Part shown: positions 34,963-44,034 of the stretch, in pieces | How the letters are laid out: the number at the start of each line of letters is the position of its first letter | Numbering within the stretch: the first letter of the stretch is position 1 | Assembly: GCF_900187885.1 (NCBI RefSeq) | Contig: NZ_FYEK01000018.1 | Span: 1-64,000 of the forward strand | DNA length: 64,000 bases | Direction: 5' to 3' | DNA from: Thermoflexus hugenholtzii JAD2 | GTDB lineage: Bacteria; Chloroflexota; Anaerolineae; Thermoflexales; Thermoflexaceae | Notes under the pieces: generated by a model | The model's input: only the letters and a program-made list of their open reading frames with translations | What the model was told of the DNA's origin: nothing | Database searches by the model: none | Translations under genes and position numbers: made by a program

Positions 34963-35925
34963 ATGATGCCTCGTGGGAGAGGGCGGATCCTCGGGGGCGC
35001 CGCGTTGGTGTTCCTCTTGTGGACCGGTTGCGGCCGGGTGGTCTCGGAGCGGCCGACGCCGACCCGGGCGTCCCCGGACGTTCAAACCAGGACCCCCACG
35101 GCCACGCCGGTGATGGTGCGGGTGCCCACCGCCACGCCGATCCCGACGCCCACCCCCAGCCCGACGCCGATCATCTACGTGGTGCAGCCCGGGGACACAC
35201 TGTATGGGATCGCCCTGAAGTATGGGGTGTCCGTGTCGGCCCTTCAGGAAGCCAACGGGATCACCGATCCGACGCTGCTGCAGGTGGGGCAGCAGCTGGT
35301 GATCCCAGTGCCCGGTGGGGGAGGAGGGGAGAGCCCCCGCCTGCCCACCCCTACGCCGATGCCGCTGCTGGTGCAGGGATTCGGCTGCACGGCCAGCGCC
35401 CTGGGCAGCCTGAGCTGCGTGGGGGAGGTGATCAACCCCCAGCCCCATCCGATGCAGAACGTTCAGGTGCAAATCGTGCTCCGGGACGAGGAAGGCCGGG
35501 AGCTGGAGGCCGGGATCGCCGGGACGGCGTTGGAGATCCTGGCCTCGGGCGGGCGCTCCCCCTTCGCCCTGGTGTTCGCCACCGTCCCGGCCGGCTACGC
35601 CCGGGCCGAGGCTCGGGTGGTCCGCGCCGAGCCGACCCGGGAGCCCGGCCAGCGCTACGGGCCCGTGGAAGTGCTCCGCGCCCAGGGGGGCGAGGAGGGG
35701 ACCGATTTCGTGGTCCGCGGCCAGGCCCGCAACGCCGACGCCGCTCCGCTGCGCCGGATCAACGTGGTTGTGGCCTTCTACGATGGCCAGGATCGCCTGC
35801 TCGGCTTCCGCCAGGTGGTCTTCTCCCAGGAGCCCACCCCGCCCGGGGCGGCGCGGGACTTTGAGGCGCGGTTCCCCGTCACGGACGTTCGTTCCTTCCG
35901 GGTGTTTGCGGAGGGACAGCGATGA
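34963..35925 (+). CDS. LysM-containing lipoprotein
   Basis: 320 residues. The N-terminal hydrophobic segment ends LLWTGC, a probable though imperfect lipobox with Cys at about 24. A Thr-Pro-rich linker follows, then one LysM module (VVQPGDTLYGIALKYGVS onward, about 68-112), then a beta-sandwich-like C-terminal domain of the FxLYD type (about 150-320, with paired GEVINPQPHPMQNVQV and RGQARNADAAPLRRINV segments). Probably lipid-anchored and wall-binding. ATG 34963 or 34966; GGGAGGG lies 10 bases upstream. The stop overlaps the next gene (ATGA). Confidence 0.82.
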   Translation: MMPRGRGRILGGAALVFLLWTGCGRVVSERPTPTRASPDVQTRTPTATPVMVRVPTATPIPTPTPSPTPIIYVVQPGDTLYGIALKYGVSVSALQEANGITDPTLLQVGQQLVIPVPGGGGGESPRLPTPTPMPLLVQGFGCTASALGSLSCVGEVINPQPHPMQNVQVQIVLRDEEGRELEAGIAGTALEILASGGRSPFALVFATVPAGYARAEARVVRAEPTREPGQRYGPVEVLRAQGGEEGTDFVVRGQARNADAAPLRRINVVVAFYDGQDRLLGFRQVVFSQEPTPPGAARDFEARFPVTDVRSFRVFAEGQR

Positions 35926-36116
35926 GCAAGCGGGGAGTAGGGGTGCTGATGCTGCTGGGGGCTCTGGCGCTGGCCGGGTCGCAGGTGCTGATCCAGGCCA
36001 TGCGGATGGGCCGTTCCCCAGAGTGGGGGCCGCTCCAGCAGGCGGCCCTGGCGGTGGCGGTGATCCTGGCGGTCCTCGCCCTTCCCCTGCTCGTGTGGGA
36101 TGGCCGGCCGGCCTGA
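35922..36116 (+). CDS. Small two-helix membrane protein
   Basis: 64 residues with hydrophobic segments at about 6-25 and 41-58. The start overlaps the stop of the LysM lipoprotein gene as ATGA and the next gene starts 8 bases after its stop, so it is embedded in an operon. No family recognised. Confidence 0.7.
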   Translation: MSKRGVGVLMLLGALALAGSQVLIQAMRMGRSPEWGPLQQAALAVAVILAVLALPLLVWDGRPA

Positions 36117-36123
36117 TCCTCGG

Positions 36124-37668
36124 ATGAGCGTAGCGACGATGACCGGTCTGCCGTCGCGTCTTCTTCGAACCATCGCCCACGGGCTGTGGGCCGCGGTCCT
36201 GCTCGCCTACCTGGCCTATGCGCTGATCTTCGGGATCTACGCCGCAGCCCTCTTCCGCTTCCCCTTCGATTACGATCAGGGGGAGGGTTTCGAGCTCTTA
36301 GACGCTATCTACTTCTCCCGAGGGCAGTGGCCCTACCGCGACATCGAATCTTACCCCTTCTACGCCTCCAACTACCCGCCGCTTTTCCATTTGCTGGCCG
36401 TTCCGCTGGTGTGGATTTTCGGGCCGCGGCTGATCGCCGGGCGGCTGCTCTCGACGGCGGCGACCCTGGCCCTGGCGGCGGCGGTGGGCCTGGCGGTCCG
36501 GCGGTGGACCGGGCGCTGGGCCCTCGCGGGATGGGCGGGAGGGATGGTGCTGGCCTCGAATTACGTCTATCACATCGGTCCGCTCTCCCGCAGCCACATG
36601 ATGATGGTGCTGTTCGAGACCCTGGCGGTGCTGGCCCTGGCCCGGGCGGACGGCTTCCCGGACCGCCGGGCGTTGATCTGGGGTTCCCTGGCGCTCATGG
36701 CGGCGGGATGGACCAAACAGCACGCGCTGATCACCGTGCTGGCAGTCCTGGCCTATCTCTTCCTGCGGGATCCGCGTCGGGCGATGGGATGGGCCCTGGG
36801 GTTCGCGGGGGCCAATCTGGTCCTCTTCTTCCTGGTCAATTGGGCGACGCAGGGCTACTGGTGGTTGCACATCATCGAGGCCAACATCAACGAGTATGAC
36901 TACCGCCAGGCCTTCTTCCTCTATGGTCAGTGGTTCCGGCTCCACGCGGTGGTCCTGATCCTGGCGCTGTCGCTGGTCCTCTATGAGCTCTACTTCGACC
37001 GGCTCTCGCTGTTCAGCGTCTGGGCGGTCTTTGCCGCAGCCGGCGGGGCCCTGGCGGGCAAATGGGGGGCAGGGGAATCGTATTTCATCACCGCGGTGGT
37101 GGCGGGCATCCTGGCCGCAGCCCGTTTCTTGAGCCGTCTGGAGGGATGGACGGGGCGGGCTGTGACCGACCTGGCCGTCCCCCTCGCGCTGCTCCTCCAG
37201 GCGGCCCTGGTCTTCCATCTGCCGACGGATCACCCGCTGACGCGGCCGGTCGCCCGGCTGCTGGGCCTGGAGGGGGTCCGCTATGTGGATCGCGTGGGCT
37301 ACACCCAGCTGGGGCATCTGCCCACGGCGGAGGATCTCCACAATGGCTGGAAAGTAGTGGCCTATGTGCGGAGCGCGCCGGGTCCCGCCCTCACCGAGGA
37401 GGCCTCGTGGGCGCTGTGGGCGGATAAAGAGCCGGTCACAAACCCCACCCAGTTGCTGAACCTTTACAAGAACGGCCAGCTCAACCCGGAGCCGCTGATC
37501 CGGATGATCCGGGAGCAGCAGTTCGGGGTGGTGGTGTTGCGGGCCCAGTTCTATCCCCAGCCGGTGTTGGACGCTATCGGCCAGGCCTATCGGCCCATCG
37601 ACGACGTGCCGGTGAACGGCTTCCTCTACCGGATTTTGGCCCCCCGGGAGCGGAGCGCAGCTCCCTGA
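36124..37668 (+). CDS. GT39/ArnT-like membrane glycosyltransferase
   Basis: A 514-residue polytopic protein with about eleven membrane segments. Shortly after the first helix is FDYDQGEGFELL, the acidic first-loop motif of GT-C glycosyltransferases, which use polyprenyl-phosphate sugars at the outer membrane face. A soluble C-terminal part (about 390-514) follows. Likely role: glycosylation of lipids or proteins. Its 3' end overlaps the convergent hydrogenase protease gene by 43 bases. Confidence 0.75.
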   Translation: MSVATMTGLPSRLLRTIAHGLWAAVLLAYLAYALIFGIYAAALFRFPFDYDQGEGFELLDAIYFSRGQWPYRDIESYPFYASNYPPLFHLLAVPLVWIFGPRLIAGRLLSTAATLALAAAVGLAVRRWTGRWALAGWAGGMVLASNYVYHIGPLSRSHMMMVLFETLAVLALARADGFPDRRALIWGSLALMAAGWTKQHALITVLAVLAYLFLRDPRRAMGWALGFAGANLVLFFLVNWATQGYWWLHIIEANINEYDYRQAFFLYGQWFRLHAVVLILALSLVLYELYFDRLSLFSVWAVFAAAGGALAGKWGAGESYFITAVVAGILAAARFLSRLEGWTGRAVTDLAVPLALLLQAALVFHLPTDHPLTRPVARLLGLEGVRYVDRVGYTQLGHLPTAEDLHNGWKVVAYVRSAPGPALTEEASWALWADKEPVTNPTQLLNLYKNGQLNPEPLIRMIREQQFGVVVLRAQFYPQPVLDAIGQAYRPIDDVPVNGFLYRILAPRERSAAP

Positions 37669-38144
37669 GTCCCCTCCGGAGCGGCTTGCCAGGCCTGGAG
37701 CTGACTTCGGATCCGGCGCACCAGCTCAGGCAGAGCCTGTCGGACCGCCGGGGTGAGCTCCCCCCCAAAGGTGGAGGCGTCCGCGACTTCCACCGCGTAG
37801 ATTCGGATCTCCTCGGGGAAGGGGATCCGAAGCGCCCGGGCAACAGCCAAAAGCTCCGGGAGGCCTGTGGCGTGGGGGGAGGGAGCCCGGACCGGGAGAG
37901 GTTCCCTCACCGTCCATTCCAGGATCGTCCCTGGGGGAACCTGTCCGGTCTGGATCGCGTCGATCACGATGGCCCGCTCGTAGCCGGCCATGAGATCCAG
38001 CAGGGCCAGGCCGGAGCCGGCGCTCTCCACGATTTCAACCCCTTTCTGGCCCTGCAGGAGGTCTCGCAGGGCCCGGGCGGCGAGCAACCCAATCCGGTCA
38101 TCGCCGAGGAGATCGTTCCCCAGGCCCAGGACCAGGATGGCCAT
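37626..38144 (-). CDS. [NiFe]-hydrogenase maturation protease
   Basis: A 172-residue M52-type endopeptidase that trims the C-terminal tail of the hydrogenase large subunit after nickel insertion. Seen: LVLGLGNDLLGDDRIG with the nickel-sensing acidic residue near 15-16, VIDAIQTG, and SPHATGLPELL with the conserved His. It lies 34 bases downstream of the mvhA stop and is the last gene of the hdr-mvh operon, so it surely serves that enzyme. Confidence 0.92.
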   Translation of the reverse strand: MAILVLGLGNDLLGDDRIGLLAARALRDLLQGQKGVEIVESAGSGLALLDLMAGYERAIVIDAIQTGQVPPGTILEWTVREPLPVRAPSPHATGLPELLAVARALRIPFPEEIRIYAVEVADASTFGGELTPAVRQALPELVRRIRSQLQAWQAAPEGTQGAALRSRGAKIR

Positions 38145-38178
38145 GCAGAATCCTCCCCCGCTTGGGCGACCCTCCCGC

Positions 38179-39645
38179 TCAATCCCGGCGGAGCTCGCGG
38201 ACGAGCTCTCCGCGCGGGTTATAGATCCGAATCAGGAGAGGCATCTGGCCGGGGAGGGCGTGGGTGGCGCAGCCGTGGCACGGGTCGTAGGCCCGGAAGG
38301 CCATCTCCACCAGGTTCAGGAGGCCGTCGTCGACCACCCCTCCTCGGATCACGGAGCGGGCGGCCTTGTCCACGGACATGGCGATGCGGGCGGCGTTGTT
38401 CTGGGTGGCGACGATGAGATTGGCCCGGGTGATGATCCCCCGCTCGTCGGTCTCGTAATGGTGGATCAGCGTGCCGCGGGGCGCTTCCACTACCCCGATC
38501 CCTTCGCGGGGGATGGCCGCAGGCAGGTTCCGCACGTGCGGGTCCAGGATCTCGGGATCGCGCGCCAGCTCCTGCATCCGCTCGGCGGCGTAGAGCAGCT
38601 CGATGAGGCGAGCCCAGTGGTTGGCCAGGGTGTGGTGGACCGGCTTGCCGCCCAGGGTGGCGTAGAACTGCTCATATGCCTCCTGAGCCCGCGGGGTGGC
38701 CATGCCCTCCGCGGCGTTCAGACGCGCCAGCGGGGCCACGCTGTAAATCCCGCTTTCCGGCCCATCGGTGAAGCCTTTCCATCCAACATCCCGGAGGTAA
38801 CAGAACTTGATGTAGCTCCACGGCTCCACATGCTCGGCGATATGCCGGAGGTAGTCGCGGGCCGGGAACTTCAGGAACTCCCGCCCATGGGGGTCCACTA
38901 CCCGGAGCCATCCGTCATAGAAGTTCACCCGGTTCCGCTCGTCCACCAGGCCCATGTAATAGGTGCGGTGGGTGTAGGCCTCCGAGCGGATCCATTCCAC
39001 ATACTGCGGGTTCCTGAGGACGATGTCCTCAAACAGCTTCAGGCTGAAGAGGGCGAACTCGACGGCCCGATCGGCTCCGGCCAGGAAGGCCTCCCGGTCC
39101 TCCGGGGTGAGGGCTTTGGCGATGCCGCCGGGGAGCCCGAAGACCGGATGGATGACCTTGCCGCCCACCCGGGTGATGAGCTCGCGCAGCTGTTTGCGCA
39201 GCCCGATCACCTCCCGCCCGATCTCCAGGCCGACGCGGGCCAGGACCCCCAGGATGTTCCGTTCGGCGCGGGGCGCTGTCGGGCCGACGACGAAATCGGG
39301 CCCGCCCAGGAAGTAGAAGTGCAGAGCATGGTCTTCGACCATGAAGGTGCAGTAGATCAGCTCGCGGATCTTCTTCGCCGCCGGCGGGGGCTCCACCTGA
39401 TACAGGTCATCCAGGGCTTTGGTGGCTGCCATGTGATGGGCGGTGGGGCAGACCCCGCAGATCCGGGAGGTGATCTGGGGCATCTCCTCGGCGGGACGGC
39501 CGACCACGAACTTCTCAAAGCCCCGCAGCTCCGGGACCTGGAAGTAAGCCCGTTCCACATCCCCTTTTTCGTTCAGGAAGATGTGGATCTTGCCGTGCCC
39601 TTCCAGGCGGGTGATCGGGTCGACCACGATCTCACGACGGCTCAT
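38179..39645 (-). CDS. mvhA: [NiFe]-hydrogenase large (catalytic) subunit, MvhA type
   Basis: 488 residues. It binds the Ni-Fe(CN)2CO centre and splits H2. Nickel ligands: RICGVCPTAHH (Cys63, Cys66) and DPCHGCATH (Cys456, Cys459). After His462 a 26-residue tail (ALPGQ...) should be cut off by the adjacent protease. The sequence fits group 3 (cytoplasmic) enzymes and the neighbouring mvhD/hdr genes point to group 3c. Its ATG overlaps the mvhG stop by 4 bases. Both cysteines are Cys codons, not selenocysteine. Confidence 0.95.
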   Translation of the reverse strand: MSRREIVVDPITRLEGHGKIHIFLNEKGDVERAYFQVPELRGFEKFVVGRPAEEMPQITSRICGVCPTAHHMAATKALDDLYQVEPPPAAKKIRELIYCTFMVEDHALHFYFLGGPDFVVGPTAPRAERNILGVLARVGLEIGREVIGLRKQLRELITRVGGKVIHPVFGLPGGIAKALTPEDREAFLAGADRAVEFALFSLKLFEDIVLRNPQYVEWIRSEAYTHRTYYMGLVDERNRVNFYDGWLRVVDPHGREFLKFPARDYLRHIAEHVEPWSYIKFCYLRDVGWKGFTDGPESGIYSVAPLARLNAAEGMATPRAQEAYEQFYATLGGKPVHHTLANHWARLIELLYAAERMQELARDPEILDPHVRNLPAAIPREGIGVVEAPRGTLIHHYETDERGIITRANLIVATQNNAARIAMSVDKAARSVIRGGVVDDGLLNLVEMAFRAYDPCHGCATHALPGQMPLLIRIYNPRGELVRELRRD

Positions 39646-40637
39646 CGGGTCCTCCCTTCCTGGACGCGCCGGCCGTTCCCGGCCCGCCGGTGGAGCAGCG
39701 AGGCCGGGAGGCTGTAGCGATAAAACAGGCCAACTGGGTCAGGGATGCCTTCCAGGATGCGCTCGATCTCCGCCTCCTCGGTGGCGTCCAGCAGCGAGGC
39801 CAGGGCGGAGAGGGCCTTCGCGCCGCCGTCCAGGACGCGGCTGGTAGGCCCCAGACAGCCGGTGCAGGGCATGTTCCCCTGGATGCAGGCGGCCCCGCAG
39901 CCGCTGCGGGTCGCCGGGCCCAGGCAGATGATTCCCTGGGCCAGCAGACAGGTTTGCGGGTCGATGAGGACCTGATGGGGGCGCTTGAGGTCCTTCAGGG
40001 CCAGCCGCTCCGGCTTGGTGGGCTTGCGAGGGCACTCGGCACACAGGGCCACGTCCGGGGCCAGCACGGAGCCCCTGGGCGGCAGCTGCCCCTCCAGAAG
40101 CGCTTGGAGGGCGCTTCGGATCAGCCCCACCGGCGGCGGACAGCCCGGCAGGTAGTAATCGACCTCTACGGTCTGGTCCAGGGTGCGAACGGCTTCGTCG
40201 AAGGCGGGCAAGGTGAGGAGGCCCTCGTCCACCTCGATGCGCGTCTCCGGGCGCACCCGCTGGGGGTTGTGGACCGTGGGCGCTTCTTCATAGACGTAAC
40301 GGAGGATCTCCTCCCGGTCGAAGAGGTTGGCCAGCCCGGGGACGCCGCCCATATGGGAGCAGCTGCCGAAGGCGATGAGGAGGCGGGCCTTGGCGCGCAG
40401 AAGATGGGCCATTTCCACCTGCTCTGAGGTCCGGATGGCGCCGTTGATGAAGGCGGCGGCCAGCTCCCCGTCCGCCAGCCGTTCCACGTCCTCCCGCTTG
40501 AAGTCCAGGGCCACCGGCCAGAAGGCGATCTCCACCGCCTCCACGACCTGGAGGATCTCCTCAGCCAGGTCGACGATGGCCTCCTCGCAGCCCCCGCAGG
40601 AGGCGCACCAGTAGAAAGCCACCTTCGGCTTGCTCAT
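39642..40637 (-). CDS. mvhG: [NiFe]-hydrogenase small subunit, MvhG type
   Basis: 331 residues carrying Fe-S clusters that pass electrons from MvhA to MvhD. The proximal-cluster Cys pair is in WCASCGGC (Cys11, Cys14), followed by GSCSHMGG and LPGCPPP; further Cys clusters in the C-terminal part (CAECPRKPT, ATRSGCGAACIQGNMPCTGC) bind two more [4Fe-4S]. No twin-arginine signal is present, so the enzyme is cytoplasmic. It overlaps mvhD and mvhA by 4 bases each. Confidence 0.95.
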   Translation of the reverse strand: MSKPKVAFYWCASCGGCEEAIVDLAEEILQVVEAVEIAFWPVALDFKREDVERLADGELAAAFINGAIRTSEQVEMAHLLRAKARLLIAFGSCSHMGGVPGLANLFDREEILRYVYEEAPTVHNPQRVRPETRIEVDEGLLTLPAFDEAVRTLDQTVEVDYYLPGCPPPVGLIRSALQALLEGQLPPRGSVLAPDVALCAECPRKPTKPERLALKDLKRPHQVLIDPQTCLLAQGIICLGPATRSGCGAACIQGNMPCTGCLGPTSRVLDGGAKALSALASLLDATEEAEIERILEGIPDPVGLFYRYSLPASLLHRRAGNGRRVQEGRTR

Positions 40638-41143
40638 GGCTGCGCTCCTTCCCGGACGGCGGGCTGAGGCCCGGGCTGGGCGGGCGCCGGGAGGTGGATC
40701 CGCCCGGGCCGCGGAGCCAAGCGCAGGGGCCCCAGCCGGCGGATGGTCTCGGTGAACTCGTTCGCCACCTTCTGGACGCGGTCTCCTTCGGAGGCGGAGA
40801 TCCAGACCAGCCGCAGGCGCTCCTCTTCGATGCCCAGGTCCCGCAGCAGGCGTTTCAGCAACAGGTAACGGCGCAGGGCTTTATAGTTGCCCTCCTGGTA
40901 ATGGCAATCGCCCGGGTGACATCCGCCGATGAGGACGCCGTCGGCGCCCTGTCGGAAGGCGGCCAGGACGAACTGAGGATCCATTCGCCCGGAGCACATC
41001 AGACGGATGATCCGGATGTTGGGCGCATAGGTCATGCGGGCGGTCCCTGCCAGATCGGCCGCCGTGTAGGTGCACCAATTGCAGAAGAAAGCGACGATGC
41101 GCGGCTCGAAGGAATCGCCGTTCCCTGCCGGTCGCTCAGACAT
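40634..41143 (-). CDS. mvhD: Hydrogenase-Hdr linker subunit MvhD ([2Fe-2S])
   Basis: 169 residues. In methanogens MvhD passes electrons from the hydrogenase to HdrA. The five expected cysteines are present: Cys21 and Cys24 in FFCNWCTYTAAD, Cys50 in LMCSGRM, Cys75 and Cys80 in GGCHPGDC. A Pro-rich C-terminal tail extends beyond the usual core. ATG 41143 gives the conserved start and overlaps the hdrA stop by 8 bases; the longer frame upstream is a shadow of hdrA. Confidence 0.94.
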   Translation of the reverse strand: MSERPAGNGDSFEPRIVAFFCNWCTYTAADLAGTARMTYAPNIRIIRLMCSGRMDPQFVLAAFRQGADGVLIGGCHPGDCHYQEGNYKALRRYLLLKRLLRDLGIEEERLRLVWISASEGDRVQKVANEFTETIRRLGPLRLAPRPGRIHLPAPAQPGPQPAVREGAQP

Positions 41144-43139
41144 AGGCCAGCACTCCTTCGATCTCCTGGAGGATCTGGGCATCTTCGAACAGATGCTGAC
41201 GAGCTGCGCCGGACGGGCATGCGGCGACGCAGGTGCCGCACCCCTTGCAGAGGGCCTCGTTGATGACGGCCACCCCTCGGGCCTCATCGAAGGAGATGGC
41301 GTTGTAGGGGCAGAGGCCGATGCAGGTCTTGCAGCCGGAGCACAGCTCTTCGACGATGTAAGCGGTGTTGGGCTCCAGCTCCACGTAGCCCTTATCGATC
41401 AGGGCCATGGCTTCCGCCGCCGCCGCCCCTGCCTGGGCCACGCTGTCCGGGATGTCCTTAGGGCCCTGACACGCGCCGGCCAGGAAGATGCCGTCCGTGA
41501 AGGTGGAGACGGGGGCCAGCTTGGGATGGCGTTCCAGGAAGAAGCCCTCCTTGCTGCAGGAGATGTTGAACATCCGTCGCACGGCATCGGCGTCGGGCTG
41601 CGGCTCCAGGCCCACGGCGAGGACCACCATGTCCACCGGGATCCGGCGCACCACCCCGATCAGGGTGTCCTCCACTCGGATGATCAGCTTGCCCTCTTCC
41701 TCGGGGGTGACGGCCCAGTCGGTGACCTCTGCCACACGCCCCCGGATGAAGTGCACCCCTTCTTGGAGGAGACGATCGTAGAACTCCTCGTAGCCCTTCC
41801 CAGGGGTACGCATGTCGATGTAGAAGTTGTAGACCTCAGCGCCGGTCCGCTCCTTGATGAGATGGGCCAGCTTGAGGGAATACATGCAGCAGACCCGGGA
41901 GCAGTAGCGGTTGAACCGCTCGTCCCGGGATCCCACACAATGGATGATCCCGACCCGCTGGGGGATGCGCCCGTCCCGCAGCCGCACCTCCCCCCCCGTC
42001 GGGCCGGCGGCGTTGACCAGGCGCTCCACCTCCAGGGCGGTGTAGACGTTGGGGTATTTCCCGTAGCCGTATTCGGGGATGCGGCGCGGATCGAAGGTTT
42101 TGAAGCCGGTGGCCAGGATGATGGCCCCCACCTCGATCTCCTCGATCCGTTCCTGCTGTTCGAAATCGATGGCCTTCCGTTCGCAGGCCTCCAGGCACGT
42201 CCGCTTGCACTTGCCGGTCTTAAACCAGATGCATGTCTCGGGGTCGATCAGGACCACCCGCGGGGTGGCCTGGGGGAAGGGGATGTAGATGGGCTTGCGT
42301 TTGCCCAGGCCCAGGTTGAACTCGTCCGGGAAGCGGGCGTCTTTATAGACGCAGGCGTCGATGCATTGCAGGCAGCCGACGCAGAGCTCCTCGATCACAT
42401 AGCGGGGTTTCCGCCGCACCCGGACCCGGAAGTTGCCCACGAATCCCTCGACCCCGATGACTTCGGAGTAAGTCCAGAGGGTGATGTTGGGATGGGAGGC
42501 CACGGCGGACATCTTGGGGGTCAGGATGCAGGCAGCGCAGTCGAGGGTGGGGAAGGTCTTGTCGAACAGGGCCATGTGGCCGCCGATGGTCGGCTCCCGC
42601 TCCACCAGATAAACGTGCTTCCCGGCATCGGCCAGGGTGAGGGCGGCGTGGATCCCGGCGATGCCGCCGCCGACCACCAGGACCCGATCCTTCACCGGCA
42701 CCCGCCGGCGCTGCAGGGGCTCGTGGAAGATCACCCGCCGGACGGCGGCCGCCACCAGGGCCTTCGCCTTCTCCGTCGCCTCGCGGGGATCCTCGGTGAC
42801 CCAGCTGACGTGCTCGCGGATGTTGACCATCTGGAAGAAGAAGGGGTTCTGGCCGGCCTGCTCCAGCACACGGCGGAAGGTCGCCTCATGGAGGAGCGGA
42901 GAGCAGGAGGCCACCACCACCCGGTTCAGGTTCAGCTCGCGGATGTCCTCCCGGATCAGCTCCTGGCCGGGATCCGAGCACATGAACTTGTATTCACGGG
43001 CCACGACCACAAAAGGCAGCGTCCGCGCGAACGCCACCACCTCGTGAACATCCACCTTCCCGGCGATGTTCAGGCCGCAATGGCATACATAAACGCCGAT
43101 GCGAGGCGCCCCGTCCGGATAGACTTCATGCCCGCCCAT
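41136..43139 (-). CDS. hdrA: Heterodisulfide reductase subunit A (bifurcating flavoprotein)
   Basis: A 667-residue HdrA, the FAD protein that splits electron pairs between ferredoxin and a disulfide. Parts: the N-terminal Cys domain (VCHCGLNIAG at 18-27, ASCSPLLHEA), FAD-binding GGGIAGI (157-163), the thioredoxin-reductase-like DCAACILTPKM at 200-210, an inserted ferredoxin domain with CVGCLQCIDAC (253-263), and two C-terminal [4Fe-4S] motifs CSGCKTCIGLC (from 600) and CKGCGTCVAAC (from 631). The residue that is selenocysteine in some HdrA (in the DC-x-x-C segment) is Cys here. Overlaps hdrB and mvhD. Confidence 0.96.
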   Translation of the reverse strand: MGGHEVYPDGAPRIGVYVCHCGLNIAGKVDVHEVVAFARTLPFVVVAREYKFMCSDPGQELIREDIRELNLNRVVVASCSPLLHEATFRRVLEQAGQNPFFFQMVNIREHVSWVTEDPREATEKAKALVAAAVRRVIFHEPLQRRRVPVKDRVLVVGGGIAGIHAALTLADAGKHVYLVEREPTIGGHMALFDKTFPTLDCAACILTPKMSAVASHPNITLWTYSEVIGVEGFVGNFRVRVRRKPRYVIEELCVGCLQCIDACVYKDARFPDEFNLGLGKRKPIYIPFPQATPRVVLIDPETCIWFKTGKCKRTCLEACERKAIDFEQQERIEEIEVGAIILATGFKTFDPRRIPEYGYGKYPNVYTALEVERLVNAAGPTGGEVRLRDGRIPQRVGIIHCVGSRDERFNRYCSRVCCMYSLKLAHLIKERTGAEVYNFYIDMRTPGKGYEEFYDRLLQEGVHFIRGRVAEVTDWAVTPEEEGKLIIRVEDTLIGVVRRIPVDMVVLAVGLEPQPDADAVRRMFNISCSKEGFFLERHPKLAPVSTFTDGIFLAGACQGPKDIPDSVAQAGAAAAEAMALIDKGYVELEPNTAYIVEELCSGCKTCIGLCPYNAISFDEARGVAVINEALCKGCGTCVAACPSGAARQHLFEDAQILQEIEGVLAYV

Positions 43140-44034
43140 GGACTCCTCCCTTCGCGAAAGCCCCCACGGGCTGGATCAAAGGGACCATCAGGCGCTGCAT
43201 CCCGAGGGCCTGCGGCGGGAGACCCATCGCCAGCCCGATGAGCTGGGTGAAGTAGAGAACCGGCATGGCGTTCAGATCCGGATAGCGCCGCCGGATCTGA
43301 TCCTGATAGGCCTCCAGGTTGAACTGGCAGAGCGGACAGACGGTGATGATGCAGTCAGCCCCCCGGCGCTGAGCCTCGCGGAGGAGCAGGTAATTCAGGC
43401 GCAGACCCACCTCCGGTAGGGTCCCGGTCAGGCTTCCCCCGCAACAGTGCGTGCGAAGGGCCCAGTCCACCGGCTCTGCGCCCAGGGCGCGGACCAGATC
43501 GTCCAGGGTGGTGGGGCGATGGGGATCGTCGAAGAGGGCGTAAGGCCGCACGATCTGACAGCCGTAGTAGCACGCCACCCGCATTCCCCGAAGGGGATGC
43601 TGCACGCGGCGGGAGAGCTCCTGCAGGCCGACGTCGTGGACCAGCACGTCCAGCGGGTGGCGGATGCGGACGCGGCCGCGGTAGCAGAGCCCTTCTTCCT
43701 TCAAGGCGGTGGAGATGCGCTGGCAGAGGGAGGCCTCCGTGGCCAGACACTGCTGCGTTTTCAGGAGGACCAGGTAGCACGCGCTGCACGGGGCGATGAG
43801 CTCCACCCCGTCGGCGGGGGAGGGATTCTGCGCTTCCGCCAGGGCGAGGTTGCGAGCCGCCAGGGCGAAGGCCTGGCGCTCGTCAATGGACATATACGTG
43901 GTGGCTCCACAGCAGTTCCAGTCCTCGAGCTCAATGAGGGGAGCTCCCAGGGCTTCGAACACCGCCCGCAGGGATTCCTCGTAAGCCCGGCCGGTCCCTT
44001 TCAGCGAACACCCGGGGAAGTAGAGATAGGCCAT
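43126..44034 (-). CDS. hdrB: Heterodisulfide reductase subunit B
   Basis: 302 residues with two complete CCG domains that bind the non-cubane [4Fe-4S] clusters at the disulfide-reducing site: Cys9, Cys41-Cys42, Cys83, Cys86, and Cys155, Cys197-Cys198, Cys233, Cys236. ATG 44034 follows AAAAGGAGGG; the long frame upstream is a shadow of hdrC. It overlaps hdrC by 34 bases and hdrA by 14. The physiological disulfide (CoM-CoB in methanogens) is unknown in this organism. Confidence 0.95.
   Translation of the reverse strand: MAYLYFPGCSLKGTGRAYEESLRAVFEALGAPLIELEDWNCCGATTYMSIDERQAFALAARNLALAEAQNPSPADGVELIAPCSACYLVLLKTQQCLATEASLCQRISTALKEEGLCYRGRVRIRHPLDVLVHDVGLQELSRRVQHPLRGMRVACYYGCQIVRPYALFDDPHRPTTLDDLVRALGAEPVDWALRTHCCGGSLTGTLPEVGLRLNYLLLREAQRRGADCIITVCPLCQFNLEAYQDQIRRRYPDLNAMPVLYFTQLIGLAMGLPPQALGMQRLMVPLIQPVGAFAKGGVHGRA

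Noticed and set aside
36124-37668. Sugar transporter (many membrane segments)
   Set aside because: The acidic DYDQGEG loop after the first helix and a C-terminal soluble part fit a GT-C glycosyltransferase better than a transporter.
38179-43139. Selenocysteine codons in hdrA, mvhD or mvhA
   Set aside because: The frames are complete without in-frame UGA, and the positions that can be Sec are Cys.
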